Part shown: positions 25,195-34,444 of the stretch, one piece after another
Layout of the letters: each line of letters opens with the position of its first letter
Position numbering within the stretch: position 1 is the stretch's first letter
DNA from: Siphlonurus alternatus
Lineage: Eukaryota; Arthropoda; Insecta; Ephemeroptera; Siphlonuridae
Reading direction: 5' to 3'
Assembly (NCBI GenBank): GCA_949825025.1
Contig: OX463788.1
Location: forward strand, 25,500,069 to 25,564,068
Length of the DNA: 64,000 nucleotides
The notes under the pieces: generated by a model
What the model was told of the DNA's origin: nothing
Databases searched by the model: none
The model's input: only the letters and a program-made list of their open reading frames with translations
Made by a program: the position numbers and the translations under genes

Positions 25195-27159
25195 TTTGTA
25201 TCAAGTATCAAGTATCAACGTGGCTGCCTATTTCTCGAGGGGTGCCCCAAGGGTCAGTTTTGGGTCCATTACTTTTTTCTATTTACTTAATAGATGCACC
25301 AAAAGTCCTCAAATACTGTAATTATCATATTTATGCTGATGATTTTCAATTATATATACACTCAAATATTAAAAATTTAAATCAAACAATAGAAAAAATG
25401 AATACAGATCTACACGAAATTTACAAATGGTCCAGACAAAACTTCCTTGTACTCAACCCAAACAAAACCCAATGTATGCTAATTGGTCATTCCAAATTAC
25501 AAGTGGGACAAATTCAATGTCAAAAACCACAATTAATTTTAAATGACACTCCTCTCATGTTCGTTCAGTCTGCAAAAAATCTTGGTGTTGTTTTTGATTC
25601 TACGCTTTCATGGGTGGAACAAACAAAAGCAGTATGTAAAAAGGTATATGGCTGTCTATATGCACTGTTTAAAATTCGTAAATTTATACCCGTCAGGCTT
25701 AGATCTTTGTTGATATCATCACTTGTCATGCCACATTTTGATTATTGCGATATTATTTTAAGTGACATCAACCAGGACATTGCCTGTAAATTGCAGCGAG
25801 CTCAAAATGCTTGTGTTAGATTTATCGAAGGCACAAAAAAATACGATCATGTATCAGCTGCATATAAGAAGCACCATATACTTCGTTTGCAAACCCGTCG
25901 AAATCTACATTCCCTCTGCTTGGTATACAAAGCGATATATCTTACCGATCGCCTACCACTATATACCACATCAAAAATACAAAAACTAAGTGATACACAT
26001 AACAGAGGAAACAGATCTCAAAATTCATCCCTCCTTACAATCCCCATGCACCGGACTGCAAGGTATGACCGTTCATTCTCGGTCAAATATGCAAAAATGT
26101 GGAATGATTTGCCTGTGACTGTAAGGAACTCTCCTTCATTGAATGGGTTTAAAAAGAAGGTCTTCTCCTTATTATTTGCTAGGGATTAATATTAGTCAGC
26201 ATCATGCAGTTAATTTAATATGCATAAAATTATTGATAGGAATGGTACGATTTGTTTGATTTGATTATGTTTAAAATGTAAGTGAACTTATACCTAGCAT
26301 AATTCGTGTCTTAGTTATAAAATATATGTATAAATATATATTTATATAAATATAATGATGAAAAATTGTGAAAAGTGCAGTGCAATAAGTTATAAAGATG
26401 AATTTCAGGTCTTAGTGCTATAGACAATATTTCTGTGTGAAAATGTGTGCAGTGCGCTAAACTGTTTTTATTTGAAAAAAAAGTAGAAAAATCATCAAGA
26501 CATTAATATTTTAAATTTCTGCATATGTTCCTGCATGCATACCAATAACAAATGTAATATGTTTTTCTTATCTATGCATGTAAAATTATTTAAAAAAAAA
26601 ATAATAATAATAATAATTATAATAAGTAATTAAAATTATAATGCCCTGCTGGTTTTTTCTTAACAAATGTTTCTTACTTCCCACTGTGTCTCACAAACAC
26701 CCTCCCTAGCTGCTGAAGTTGTCTGATGAGGAATACTCTGTTTTACATGGAGCCTGTACTTTCAAATTTGGCATGCTGGAGATATATTATATATATTATA
26801 TAACAATAATAAATTGAAAAATATATATCTGATTGTGAGAGTCATTTATGTAGGAGTCATTATTAGATTAATTTTAACATGACAAATTGTTATCCTGCAG
26901 TGATTTAATATAATTTTCTATGATATTATTTATATTATAACTATATTATATATATAGTTTTGTATTTAAATGTATGTTACATATAGTATGTACTATGTAG
27001 GGAATTACAACAGTATATTTATGTGTTTTTACTAAAAATAATTAAAAATCTTTTCATTGTATTTTCTTTGGGTTGGATGGAAGAGTGGGCCTAATGGCCT
27101 AAATCCCGCCCTCAATAAAGACGATTTTATTTATTTATTTATTTATTTATTTATTTGTA
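25195..27159 (+). mobile_element. 5'-truncated LINE in the gypsy LTR
   Basis: The insertion is flanked by TTTGTA (25195-25200 and 27154-27159), the likely target duplication. It begins inside an RT gene and ends with a 3' UTR of about 960 bp and a TTTATTTA tail (27127-27155), preceded by AATAAAGACGATTTTA. Because the same site is empty in the other LTR, this insertion is later than the gypsy insertion. Confidence 0.95.
25201..26189 (+). CDS. LINE reverse transcriptase, C-terminal part (open)
   Basis: An uninterrupted frame of about 328 codons. It begins just upstream of RT motif B ([20 protein letters not shown]), then the catalytic YADD (residues 48-51 counting from an in-frame TTG at 25191 that belongs to the LTR), [22 protein letters not shown], then the post-RT region with [23 protein letters not shown] and the typical end [20 protein letters not shown]. 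The first ten codons come from the LTR, so there is no genuine start. Endonuclease and RT motif A are missing through 5' truncation. The frame is intact while the LINE at 15.9 kb is broken, so this copy is younger. It is a dead-on-arrival copy without its own promoter. Confidence 0.93.
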
Positions 27160-27356
27160 ATTTAATAGGATGTACTAACGATGCTTTGTTTTAGATATTT
27201 AATGACGAGACCGCCCCAGGCGAAATTTAAGAAGCCATTTTTGTTAGTTTTTAAACCGCTCGGCTTTTGTTGTTTACTGCGCATTTTGCGCGCTGAATAA
27301 ACATATGTTTTGAATACAATTTTGGTACATGGCAGCATAGCATGGTGGATGTTACA

Positions 27357-27827
27357 GTTACCCCCCTAATTTAGAGACTAGCATTTAGTTGCAGAAGGCA
27401 ATTTAAATGCTTTTCTCTAAATTAATTAAATAAAATGTATGCATTACAGACTTTGTGAAATTAAACAATAATAAAAATGGTAACTTGAATTTGTTTACAA
27501 ATTAAAGAATAAAATTTAAATATAATAATTGTAAATAAAAATACAATTGGTATTTTGGAAAAAAAAAAAAAAAAAACTTGACCAAACAAAAAAAAAGAAA
27601 TACATATTTTACACCATACATATATAAAAATAAGAGGTTTGTACTTTACCACGAGGAAAAATTCTTTTAAGAAAAAGAAAAAAAAATATATATCGGAGGT
27701 AGTTTCCTTAGTCTTTTTGTTTAGTTGCAGTCTTGCTTGCAGTAATATCCCTTGGAGAGCGCGGGTGCCGTTTTGAGGAGAAGTGAGGTGTGATGAGCTT
27801 GATTAACCATCGATGGTTAGGGTTTCC
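27357..27827 (-). promoter_or_regulatory. gypsy 3' untranslated segment with polypurine tract
   Basis: Next to the 3' LTR the minus strand reads TTAGGGGGGTAAC then TGTAACATCC, the LTR start. The G-rich purine run is the likely primer for plus-strand DNA synthesis. The rest is AT-rich with A/T homopolymers (27558-27577) and no frame. Confidence 0.7.
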
Positions 27828-28898
27828 CTACACTTCATCAAGTATAACGTAGTCATCCCATTCTCCCTCTACCTTGTAGCGGAAAGAAGCGACGGGATCA
27901 ACCAGCTGCTCGTGAGACGGCGGCTGTGAATTGATCTCGCAGTCATCTCCTTCGGCGACGTCGCTCACTGTCTCTTAATTTTCCTCGTCCAGTGACACCA
28001 CCCTGAAGATGTAAGGGACGGGACTGGTGGAAGAGTCGGGCTCCCATTGTTTTGGGAACTGGAGTGGACCTGGTAGTCGGGGTGGTGCTCGATAACCCTC
28101 TTTTGTTGTGAGGAGTTGAACTTGGCGTGCCGCTGAAGAGGCGTACTCGGTGTCTGTTCCCGACTCAGGTGGTGGGACTCCCGACGGATTTTCGAGCTCA
28201 GAAATGCGCCGCTCAGCCCTCTCGAGCTTGTTTGCCATCTCGGCTGCCTTTTCTGCGGCTCTCTCTTTCTGAGCCTTTTTGCGCTGATTGCGGGTTTTCC
28301 TACCGCCACGTTTTTTGGGAACGGTCCTTGGGGGTGCAAACTCGCTGCGGGGTTTGCATCGGGGAGGGATTTTAGAAGGCATTGTTGGCAGGGGGAAGCT
28401 TGTCGGATTTAAGGCAGGTTGTGGGGGGGTAGGAAATGGGGTAGGTGTGACGTTGCTGTGCTCTCTCTCTCCTGTCGATGTATAGAATACTTTCCACGGT
28501 TGAGACGATGGACCATAACCAACCAGGGGTGAGCTATAGTTGGTATTGGTTTTCGGGAATCCAGCGGGGTCCGAGGATATACGTTTTGGCAACGAGGACA
28601 TCCGAATTTCTACTGCCTGACTGGTTACGGTCATGCTGGCACTCTTGGGAATCTTAGGGAGATCCCTGATATCCCTATGCTCTTTGACGATCATTAGTGG
28701 TAAGAGACGGTTTGGGATTGGTGCAGCGGCAGGTTTGGGTGGTGGAAGAGGAGGAGGGGTGCTCGGACGTCGAGGACGGATGATTGTAGGTTTGGGAATA
28801 ATGACGACTGATTTTACGGTCTTAGGTTTCTGTGCATGAGCCTTTGAGCGGGTCTTGTTCGGGCTTGGCCGGTCACGGTGGCGGCGGCTTCGTACCAT
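27828..28898 (-). CDS. gypsy ORF3, basic Pro-rich protein with one internal stop
   Basis: Starting at the ATG at 28898 the frame gives 307 residues to a TAA at 27977-27975. The N-terminus is very basic (MVRSRRHRDRPSPNKTRSK), then a proline stretch (STPPPLPPPKP), a long Pro/Ser-rich middle and a strongly charged helix with NQRKKAQKERAAEKAAEM, likely nuclear/nucleic-acid binding plus coiled coil. Past the TAA the same frame stays open for 48 more codons (EINSQPPSHEQLVDP... EWDDYVILDEV) before a TAG at 27828, so the stop looks like a late mutation or a leaky codon. No transmembrane segment or signal peptide is visible, so although it occupies the env position it is not an obvious envelope. Function unknown. 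The frame is also open upstream of 28898, but a splice-acceptor-like site there favours the internal ATG. Confidence 0.7.
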
Positions 28899-28899
28899 G

Positions 28900-28925
28900 T
28901 TTCCTGGATAAACAAAAGTACATTG
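28900..28925 (-). promoter_or_regulatory. candidate splice acceptor before ORF3
   Basis: Minus strand reads TACTTTTGTTTATCCAG followed by GAAAC and the ORF3 ATG. A pyrimidine-rich tract ending in CAG six bases before the start codon suggests ORF3 is translated from a spliced subgenomic RNA. Inferred from sequence only. Confidence 0.45.
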
Positions 28926-29157
28926 ATTATACACGAACATATTATTTATGATGAACATACATTCATGCAATAAACAAGCAAATTTGGGGGGGGGGGGAAA
29001 TAGAAATTACTATGCAATTATTGAGGTGTCGTTTTTTTTTTATATATATGTTTTATGGCATATATGTTTGTATTTAATTTAATACATGCTGATAGACTTT
29101 AATGAAGATAGGCTTTAATGAGGATAGACTGTAATGAGGCTGCTTTTGACACGACGA
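28926..29157 (-). other. short spacer between integrase tail and ORF3
   Basis: AT-rich, with a G12 run at 28986-28997 on the plus strand and a T tract at 29032-29041. The minus strand is partly open in the ORF3 frame but of different composition. Confidence 0.5.
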
Positions 29158-29706
29158 CTATAAATATCGACGCGGCCGGACTATGGTTGTTCGATCGCGC
29201 AGGCTTCTTTGAGGGGGTGGTGCGGTATCTTCATCAGAGCTAGATGACTGCTCGTGGGGGTGACGTCGGTCACCAGACCAGACCAAGTCTGTGTCCGGTG
29301 GGAACTCGACGTCATAGGGGACGTTGTCACCTTCCGTTGAATAGTCCACGCTAACCGCCTCGTCATCATCAGAAAGGTCTGGGGGGCGAGGTTGCGTGGC
29401 CCACTCTGGTGGAGGTACGTAAGGCCTCAACTGATCTACGTTTCTACGTCCTGCATAATACCCGTTCTCGTCCTCTAGATCGAAAACGTTTTCTCCCACC
29501 TGGCGTATTAGCTTATATGGACCCTCGAATGGAGGTGCTAGCGAGCCAGCGATTCCTCGATCTGCGCTGCTGAGAATGTTGGTTCTCCTCCATACAAGAT
29601 CTCCAACCTGAAACGGAGAAGCTCGTCGCCCTTCGTTGTATATTCTAGCTTGACGCTCGCGAGCAACACGACACCGCTCCTGAGCTGCTGCGACAATCTC
29701 TTGCAT
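29158..29706 (-). pseudogene. gypsy integrase C-terminal domain (out of frame with pol)
   Basis: 182 codons. Residues about 30-67 carry the C-terminal integrase pattern SPFQVGDLVWRR then LAPPFEGPYKLIRQ and VFDLED, i.e. the GPY/F-type module that binds DNA and influences target choice. An acidic, Pro-rich tail follows (WATQPRPPDLSDDDEA, DEDTAPPPQRSLRD). The frame runs open upstream of its ATG through PGTLEEEADEYATSLANK to the C-rich stretch near 29755, where it should join pol. Pol arrives in a different frame, so this domain is separated from the integrase core by a frameshift in this copy. The unbroken codon structure on both sides implies the break is recent or a sequencing error in the C run. 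Confidence 0.85.
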
Positions 29707-29813
29707 TTTATTTGCTAGAGAAGTCGCGTACTCATCCGCCTCCTCTTCTAAGGTACCTGGTGTGGAGGGGGTGGAACAGCTGGAACTTCTGGCTCTGGGT
29801 CAAAAGGGGACTG

Positions 29814-32800
29814 TTACTCTCTGCCATATGTGAGCATTGCAGGGGTTTGGTTTTTCGCCTCGTTGATGGAAGTGCGGAGAGCGAAACACAGAGCCGGCAG
29901 GTGTTTATCCCATTCTCGATGTGAGTCGATGTAAGCCTTGATGCACGTTTTAAGTGTTCGATTCGCGCGCTCGGTAGGGTTTCCCTTTGGCCGATAAGCA
30001 CAAGTTTTCCGGGGAGTAATGCCTAGACGTCTGCTTGCTTGGTTCCAAATCCTACTGGCAAATTGAGGCCCGTTGTCCGACCTCAAGTTGGACATGAAAC
30101 CGTAACGGCAGCAGTAGTCAATGAGTCGATCAACTATTACTTTTGTTCGCGCCTTTCTAATTGGGTAAACCTCAAGGAACCTAGTGAAATCATCAACTAC
30201 GACTAGAGCGTGCTCGTTTTGTAGTGATGATTTCGGCAGTGGACCAATGAGGTCACAGCTCACCGACTGTCCAGGTTTCTGTGGGGCCACACTCTGCATC
30301 ATGCCGAATTGTCCAGCGTTAGGTGGTTTTACGCGCTGACAGGTCTCACATCCTCTCACGTAGTCTCTCACATCCTTCTTAATTCCGACCCACGTATATT
30401 TCTTGCCAATTCTTAGCAGTGTTCGTCGCATCCCTGCATGTCCACTGAGAACGTGGTCGTGGTAAAGAATGAGCAGAGGCTTCCTAGTAATTGTAGGTAC
30501 GACTATGGGGCGGCCCCCACGGCCCATCTTTTTTCTGAGGATTCCCCGTGTCTCCAAGAAATAAGGTGAGTTGGGAGAGGTAGGTAAAGATTGTACTATC
30601 TGGCGCAGGTTTTCATCGCTTTTCTGTTCATTCACCCACTCAGAAGAGGTTTTGGGGAAGTCAGGAGGTTCGACCACTCCAATCAAGGCCTCAATAACTT
30701 CCGGCGTAGCAGCACTGGTAGCGTCGAGGTGTTCTTTTTGGGGTGAAGTGGTCTTACATAAACCCTTTTGTGTTCTTCTCTTCTTTTTGGTCTCAGGGGA
30801 GGGAGTACTGGCTCTTCTGCCTGGCTCGTCGACAGCGGATTTGCAGCGTTTGACACCCCTCCCACTAGTAGGAAGTGGGGTATCACCCGCAGCATTTGAT
30901 GTCTTCTCTGTTTTCCGAGGACGGCCTCTGTTCTTCTTGCTTGCTGGGGAACAAAGTTCGACTTTCTCGACGGCTTCGTTCTCAGCAGGTTTGCTCCGCT
31001 TCATGCCCCTCTTCACTGCGGATGGTGCGGTGTCTTCTGGTTTCACCCCATTGTCAGGTGGAGCTGCTGCAGTGTCTAGACAAATATTCTGCTTGTCCTG
31101 ATCGTCCCGGGACGACTTGTCTCGCACCAAGGCGTTGCATCTCTTACAAGCGTGTTTTGGGGTGGCTTCCAACTCAGGGCAAGTTTCAAATTTCAACTGC
31201 TGCTCACCCTGAGTTTCATGGAGGGGTAATATCTCATCCACGAGCGTCTCTCGAGTCTCGATGTCTGGTCCACATGGTGCTCTCGAGAGTGCGTCAGCTA
31301 CTTTTTGACTGGTTCCCCGGCGATACCGGACAGTGCAATTGAGTCCCATTAATCTCATACTCCAGCGTTTGACACGGGAAGATGGCTCTTCCATGGTCAT
31401 CATGGTCTTAAGGGCAGCATGGTCCGTGTCTATATAGAAGTGAGGTGCGAACTCAAGGTATTGCATGAATTTTTTAACTGAATTCACCACCGCCATTGCC
31501 TCGATTTCTGTAACGCAATAATTTTCTTCAGCCGGAAGTAGGGTTCGTGAATAGAAAGCTACAGGTCTGGGGCCAATCTCACCTTCCTGGAGCAGCACTG
31601 CGCCAATGCCCTGATAGCTGCCGTCGCACTGGAGGGTGAACTCTTTGCTCATATCTGGGAGCGCAAGGCATGCGTTGGCAGTCAGCGCTGTCCGAAGAGA
31701 GTCAAATGCTTGTTGTTGTGACTCGCCCCAGGTCCACCGAGTTCTCTTCCTCAAGAGGGTGGTGAGAGGCTTTGCTACAATGCTCAGCTTGGGGATGTAC
31801 GACCGGTAATACCCGATCATCCCCATAAACACCTGAATGTCTCGTCTGCAGGTAGGCTTTTTGTAATCTGTGATGGCACGAACCTTCTCGGGGTCTGGGA
31901 AAACTGATCCGGGGGTCACGACATGTCCTAAGAGGCTCACCTTTTCAACCTCAATCTGTACTTTATCGGGATTGATGGTGAAACCAGCTTTGGACAACCT
32001 ACCAAAAACGTCCGATAGGTGGCGCAGATGATCTTCCCAATTTTCGCTGTAAATTACGACATCGTCCAAAAAGGCTCCCGCAAACTCGTAAGCAGCGCCC
32101 TCTAGGATACGGTCCATCGCCTTTTGGAAGGTGAATCCTGCTCCACTCAAACCAAATGGCATGCGGATGTACCGGAAGCAACCTCGGTGAGGGGTAATGA
32201 ATAACGTCTTATTTCGGTCGGACTCCTTCACCAGAATTTGATTATAGCCCGACTTGAGGTCCACCAAAGTAAACACCTTTGCGCGCCCCAGCTGTGCCAG
32301 TATGTAGTCAACCCTGGGCATGAGATAAGGGATGACGTGCGACCGGCGGTTGACAGGGCGGTAGTCCACACACAAGCGCCAATTGGGGGGCAGATTTGGG
32401 GGCCCCTTCTTCTTCACCAGCACGGGGCAACACGCCAACTCGGTCTCCTCGCAGGGCTCCATCACTCCAGCGTCTAGGTCTGTGTCTATCAGGACGTCCA
32501 TGGTGTCTCGCTTACCATAATTCATCGGGCGCGGCCGACACCGGTATGGTTGGAAACCCTCGGTGTTGATCTCGTGCTGTACGTGCGTGACCAACCCCGG
32601 CTTGTAAGAAAACAACCCCTTCTTCATAAAGCGGTGTAATACCAGCCGGAGTCGATCACGGTCGTGGTCAGTCCCATGACAATTAGCAGTAACTCGCTCC
32701 ACCCATTCTTCGTTAAGCTCAGCAGTGAAGCACTCGGGAGGGTTGCCACGCTTGTAAAAAGGGATAACCTGTTCACCAATCACGCACACCCCTCGCTGCA

Positions 32801-33344
32801 CGTCGATTTTAACTCCTGCTCTGTTGATGAAATCTCGACCTAAAATAATTTCCTTTGAGCTTGAACTCAACATGTAAAACTTGTGACGGAAACCTCCGCC
32901 ATGGAAAGCGATGCTTATTTTCGTGGTTCCGTCAAGACTTGTGTCACCCCTTACGAGCTTAAGGGTGCTAGTTGAGTCTCTTATTTGCATGCCTAGCTTC
33001 CTGGCTCGTTTACATAAAATAGTCCCTATTATGCTAACGTTGGAGCCAGTATCAAGGAGAGCCAAACATTCCATACCGAGAATTTTGACTCGAATTAGAG
33101 GTTCAGCATCCTTTATAGGTGGTGGTGAGGTCAGGCCAGAAGAGTGTGGTGAGACTTGATCAGAGGAAGGTGTTGGGGACAGCGTCCCAGGTGGTCGCGA
33201 TTTCTGAGGCTCAGCTGTTGCCATGGTGTCAGCTGATGTAGTGTTTTGCAATTTTTTAAGTTCTTTCTTTAATTTTTTACGCTGCTGTTTCCAGTAGCGG
33301 AGCTTTTTCTGTCTTCTCCTACGTCTCCGTGACCCGCAGTTCAC
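29814..33344 (-). CDS. pol: gypsy pol: protease, RT, RNase H, integrase
   Basis: 1176 codons from an in-frame GTG; no ATG opens it and the frame is open further upstream into the gag 3' end, as expected if pol is made by -1 frameshifting from gag. Domains: basic N-terminus (5-35); aspartic protease with LLDTGSNVSIIG (DTG 98-100); RT with VFTLVDLKSGYNQI, MPFGLSGAGFTFQKAMD and FLDDVVIYS (catalytic DD 427-428); RNase H with LQCDGSYQGIGAVLL and acidic residues about 573, 613 and 640; an unusual 200-residue linker (690-900) with basic repeats and an AT-hook core KNRGRPRK; integrase HHCC zinc finger (H963, H969, C999, C1002) and DDE core (SCDLIGP, RSDNGPQF, PTERANRT). It stops at a TAA after MLTYGRE, then reads on as PFDPEPEVPAVPPPP before the frame is lost. 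Confidence 0.95.
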   Translation of the reverse strand: MNCGSRRRRRRQKKLRYWKQQRKKLKKELKKLQNTTSADTMATAEPQKSRPPGTLSPTPSSDQVSPHSSGLTSPPPIKDAEPLIRVKILGMECLALLDTGSNVSIIGTILCKRARKLGMQIRDSTSTLKLVRGDTSLDGTTKISIAFHGGGFRHKFYMLSSSSKEIILGRDFINRAGVKIDVQRGVCVIGEQVIPFYKRGNPPECFTAELNEEWVERVTANCHGTDHDRDRLRLVLHRFMKKGLFSYKPGLVTHVQHEINTEGFQPYRCRPRPMNYGKRDTMDVLIDTDLDAGVMEPCEETELACCPVLVKKKGPPNLPPNWRLCVDYRPVNRRSHVIPYLMPRVDYILAQLGRAKVFTLVDLKSGYNQILVKESDRNKTLFITPHRGCFRYIRMPFGLSGAGFTFQKAMDRILEGAAYEFAGAFLDDVVIYSENWEDHLRHLSDVFGRLSKAGFTINPDKVQIEVEKVSLLGHVVTPGSVFPDPEKVRAITDYKKPTCRRDIQVFMGMIGYYRSYIPKLSIVAKPLTTLLRKRTRWTWGESQQQAFDSLRTALTANACLALPDMSKEFTLQCDGSYQGIGAVLLQEGEIGPRPVAFYSRTLLPAEENYCVTEIEAMAVVNSVKKFMQYLEFAPHFYIDTDHAALKTMMTMEEPSSRVKRWSMRLMGLNCTVRYRRGTSQKVADALSRAPCGPDIETRETLVDEILPLHETQGEQQLKFETCPELEATPKHACKRCNALVRDKSSRDDQDKQNICLDTAAAPPDNGVKPEDTAPSAVKRGMKRSKPAENEAVEKVELCSPASKKNRGRPRKTEKTSNAAGDTPLPTSGRGVKRCKSAVDEPGRRASTPSPETKKKRRTQKGLCKTTSPQKEHLDATSAATPEVIEALIGVVEPPDFPKTSSEWVNEQKSDENLRQIVQSLPTSPNSPYFLETRGILRKKMGRGGRPIVVPTITRKPLLILYHDHVLSGHAGMRRTLLRIGKKYTWVGIKKDVRDYVRGCETCQRVKPPNAGQFGMMQSVAPQKPGQSVSCDLIGPLPKSSLQNEHALVVVDDFTRFLEVYPIRKARTKVIVDRLIDYCCRYGFMSNLRSDNGPQFASRIWNQASRRLGITPRKTCAYRPKGNPTERANRTLKTCIKAYIDSHREWDKHLPALCFALRTSINEAKNQTPAMLTYGRE

Positions 33345-33364
33345 TTCCCCCTCGCAGTGACGTC

Positions 33365-34444
33365 TTACTTGCGAGAGGGGCTTTCCACGTTTTTTGGTAC
33401 CGTGTCGCGATTCGGAGAGGGGGTGCGGCTTCCTGAGTTGTCACGAGACGTTCTTTGAGGGCAGGAACGGGCGTAATGATTGCCGCCGCATGTGAAGCAA
33501 GAAATGTCACCCGAGCCAACACCCTGCGGCCGCTTCGAATTGTCCCCTGCGAAAGACACACGTCTATCGTGTGTGTTTTCACCACGGAAACGTTGTTGCG
33601 GGCTGCTGGATGGGCTCGTGGTAGTCTGTGTTGGTGGTGTTTGAGGGCGCGGCTGCTGGGTATAGTCGCGACCCCCCTGCTGTCTTTGTGGGTGAGGGAA
33701 ATCATAACTACCCTGATGTCTTTGCTGGTGAGAGTGCTCGCGACTCCCCTGCTGCCTCCGCACTGCATGCGGGTCAACTATGCCCATAGAGGGAGCTGTC
33801 GTCCGCTGTGTGTCATACCTCGCCGGCGGGGGTGTAGGGGTACGTGGAACATCAGTTCTGGAAGCGTAGCCAGCGTAAGCTAGTGATGGCTCGATACAAT
33901 ACTTCGCATCAGGTGGTGGCTTATACTTCCTTTCTCGCATGATGGTGTTCTGTATATTATAAGCTTCTCTCGCAAGCTCGTATAAATTATTAAAAGTTTT
34001 TCCATAAATATAGTCCCGGTATTTTGGATACATCTGGTCAAGCACTCTCTGGACCTTCTCCGCGTCAGTCGCATGCACGTTAAGCCGACGGTAGAATCCC
34101 GCTATCACTGCGATGTATGACGTGAGAGCTTCATCGGGGTGCTGGGTGCGAGCCTCGAGTTCCTTCCACAGCAACTCTGGATAATTTGGAGCACCAAACT
34201 CACGCATTAGTGCCCCCACGAAGCTATCCCAGTTGTCAAACATGCCTAGTTGTTCGCACTCGAACTCCCACCAAAGATGAGCCTCGCCCAGCAGAGCTGA
34301 AGACATGGCTTGTGGTGATAAAGAGAAGGAGCGCGCATAACGTTCGAAGGCGTTTATGAATTCAGATGGAGTTCCCCTGTCTCTCCTCCCACTGAAAGTT
34401 GGGAGGGGTAGGCGAAGAGATGGTATTTGTTGCCTTGTTGCCAA
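33365..34444 (-). CDS. gag: gypsy gag with zinc knuckle
   Basis: 359 codons beginning at a TTG, so this is probably the downstream half of a longer gag. It has the retrotransposon gag core (LPTFSGRRDRGTPSEFINAF, LLGEAHLWWEFECEQLG, MREFGAPN, KELEARTQHPDEALTSYI), a basic His/Gln/Arg-rich region (about 225-290) and a zinc knuckle at 316-328 (CFTCGGNHYARSC), spaced CX2CX3HX4C, one residue shorter than the standard CX2CX4HX4C. Role: particle assembly and RNA packaging. It overlaps the preceding 493-codon frame by 91 bp; a -1 shift joins them. It ends 20 bp before the annotated pol start and another -1 shift would enter pol. Confidence 0.92.
   Translation of the reverse strand: MATRQQIPSLRLPLPTFSGRRDRGTPSEFINAFERYARSFSLSPQAMSSALLGEAHLWWEFECEQLGMFDNWDSFVGALMREFGAPNYPELLWKELEARTQHPDEALTSYIAVIAGFYRRLNVHATDAEKVQRVLDQMYPKYRDYIYGKTFNNLYELAREAYNIQNTIMRERKYKPPPDAKYCIEPSLAYAGYASRTDVPRTPTPPPARYDTQRTTAPSMGIVDPHAVRRQQGSREHSHQQRHQGSYDFPHPQRQQGGRDYTQQPRPQTPPTQTTTSPSSSPQQRFRGENTHDRRVSFAGDNSKRPQGVGSGDISCFTCGGNHYARSCPQRTSRDNSGSRTPSPNRDTVPKNVESPSRK

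Larger units (their letters stand above)
23941..27356 (-). repeat. gypsy 3' LTR, split by LINE insertion
   Basis: 23941-25200 and 27160-27356 together match the intact LTR at 36403-37860 along its full 1457 bp. The break lies after GGTTTGTA and resumes at TTTGTAATTTAATAGG. Confidence 0.95.

Noticed and set aside
27461..27652. Phe/Ile-rich 63-codon minus frame as a membrane protein (env-like)
   Set aside because: Translation of A/T homopolymers in the gypsy 3' untranslated segment.
30571..31342. Long plus-strand frames of 150-200 codons opposite pol and gag (also 33455-33883 and 35526-36155)
   Set aside because: They lie antisense to frames with unmistakable RNase H, integrase and gag motifs and carry no domain themselves.
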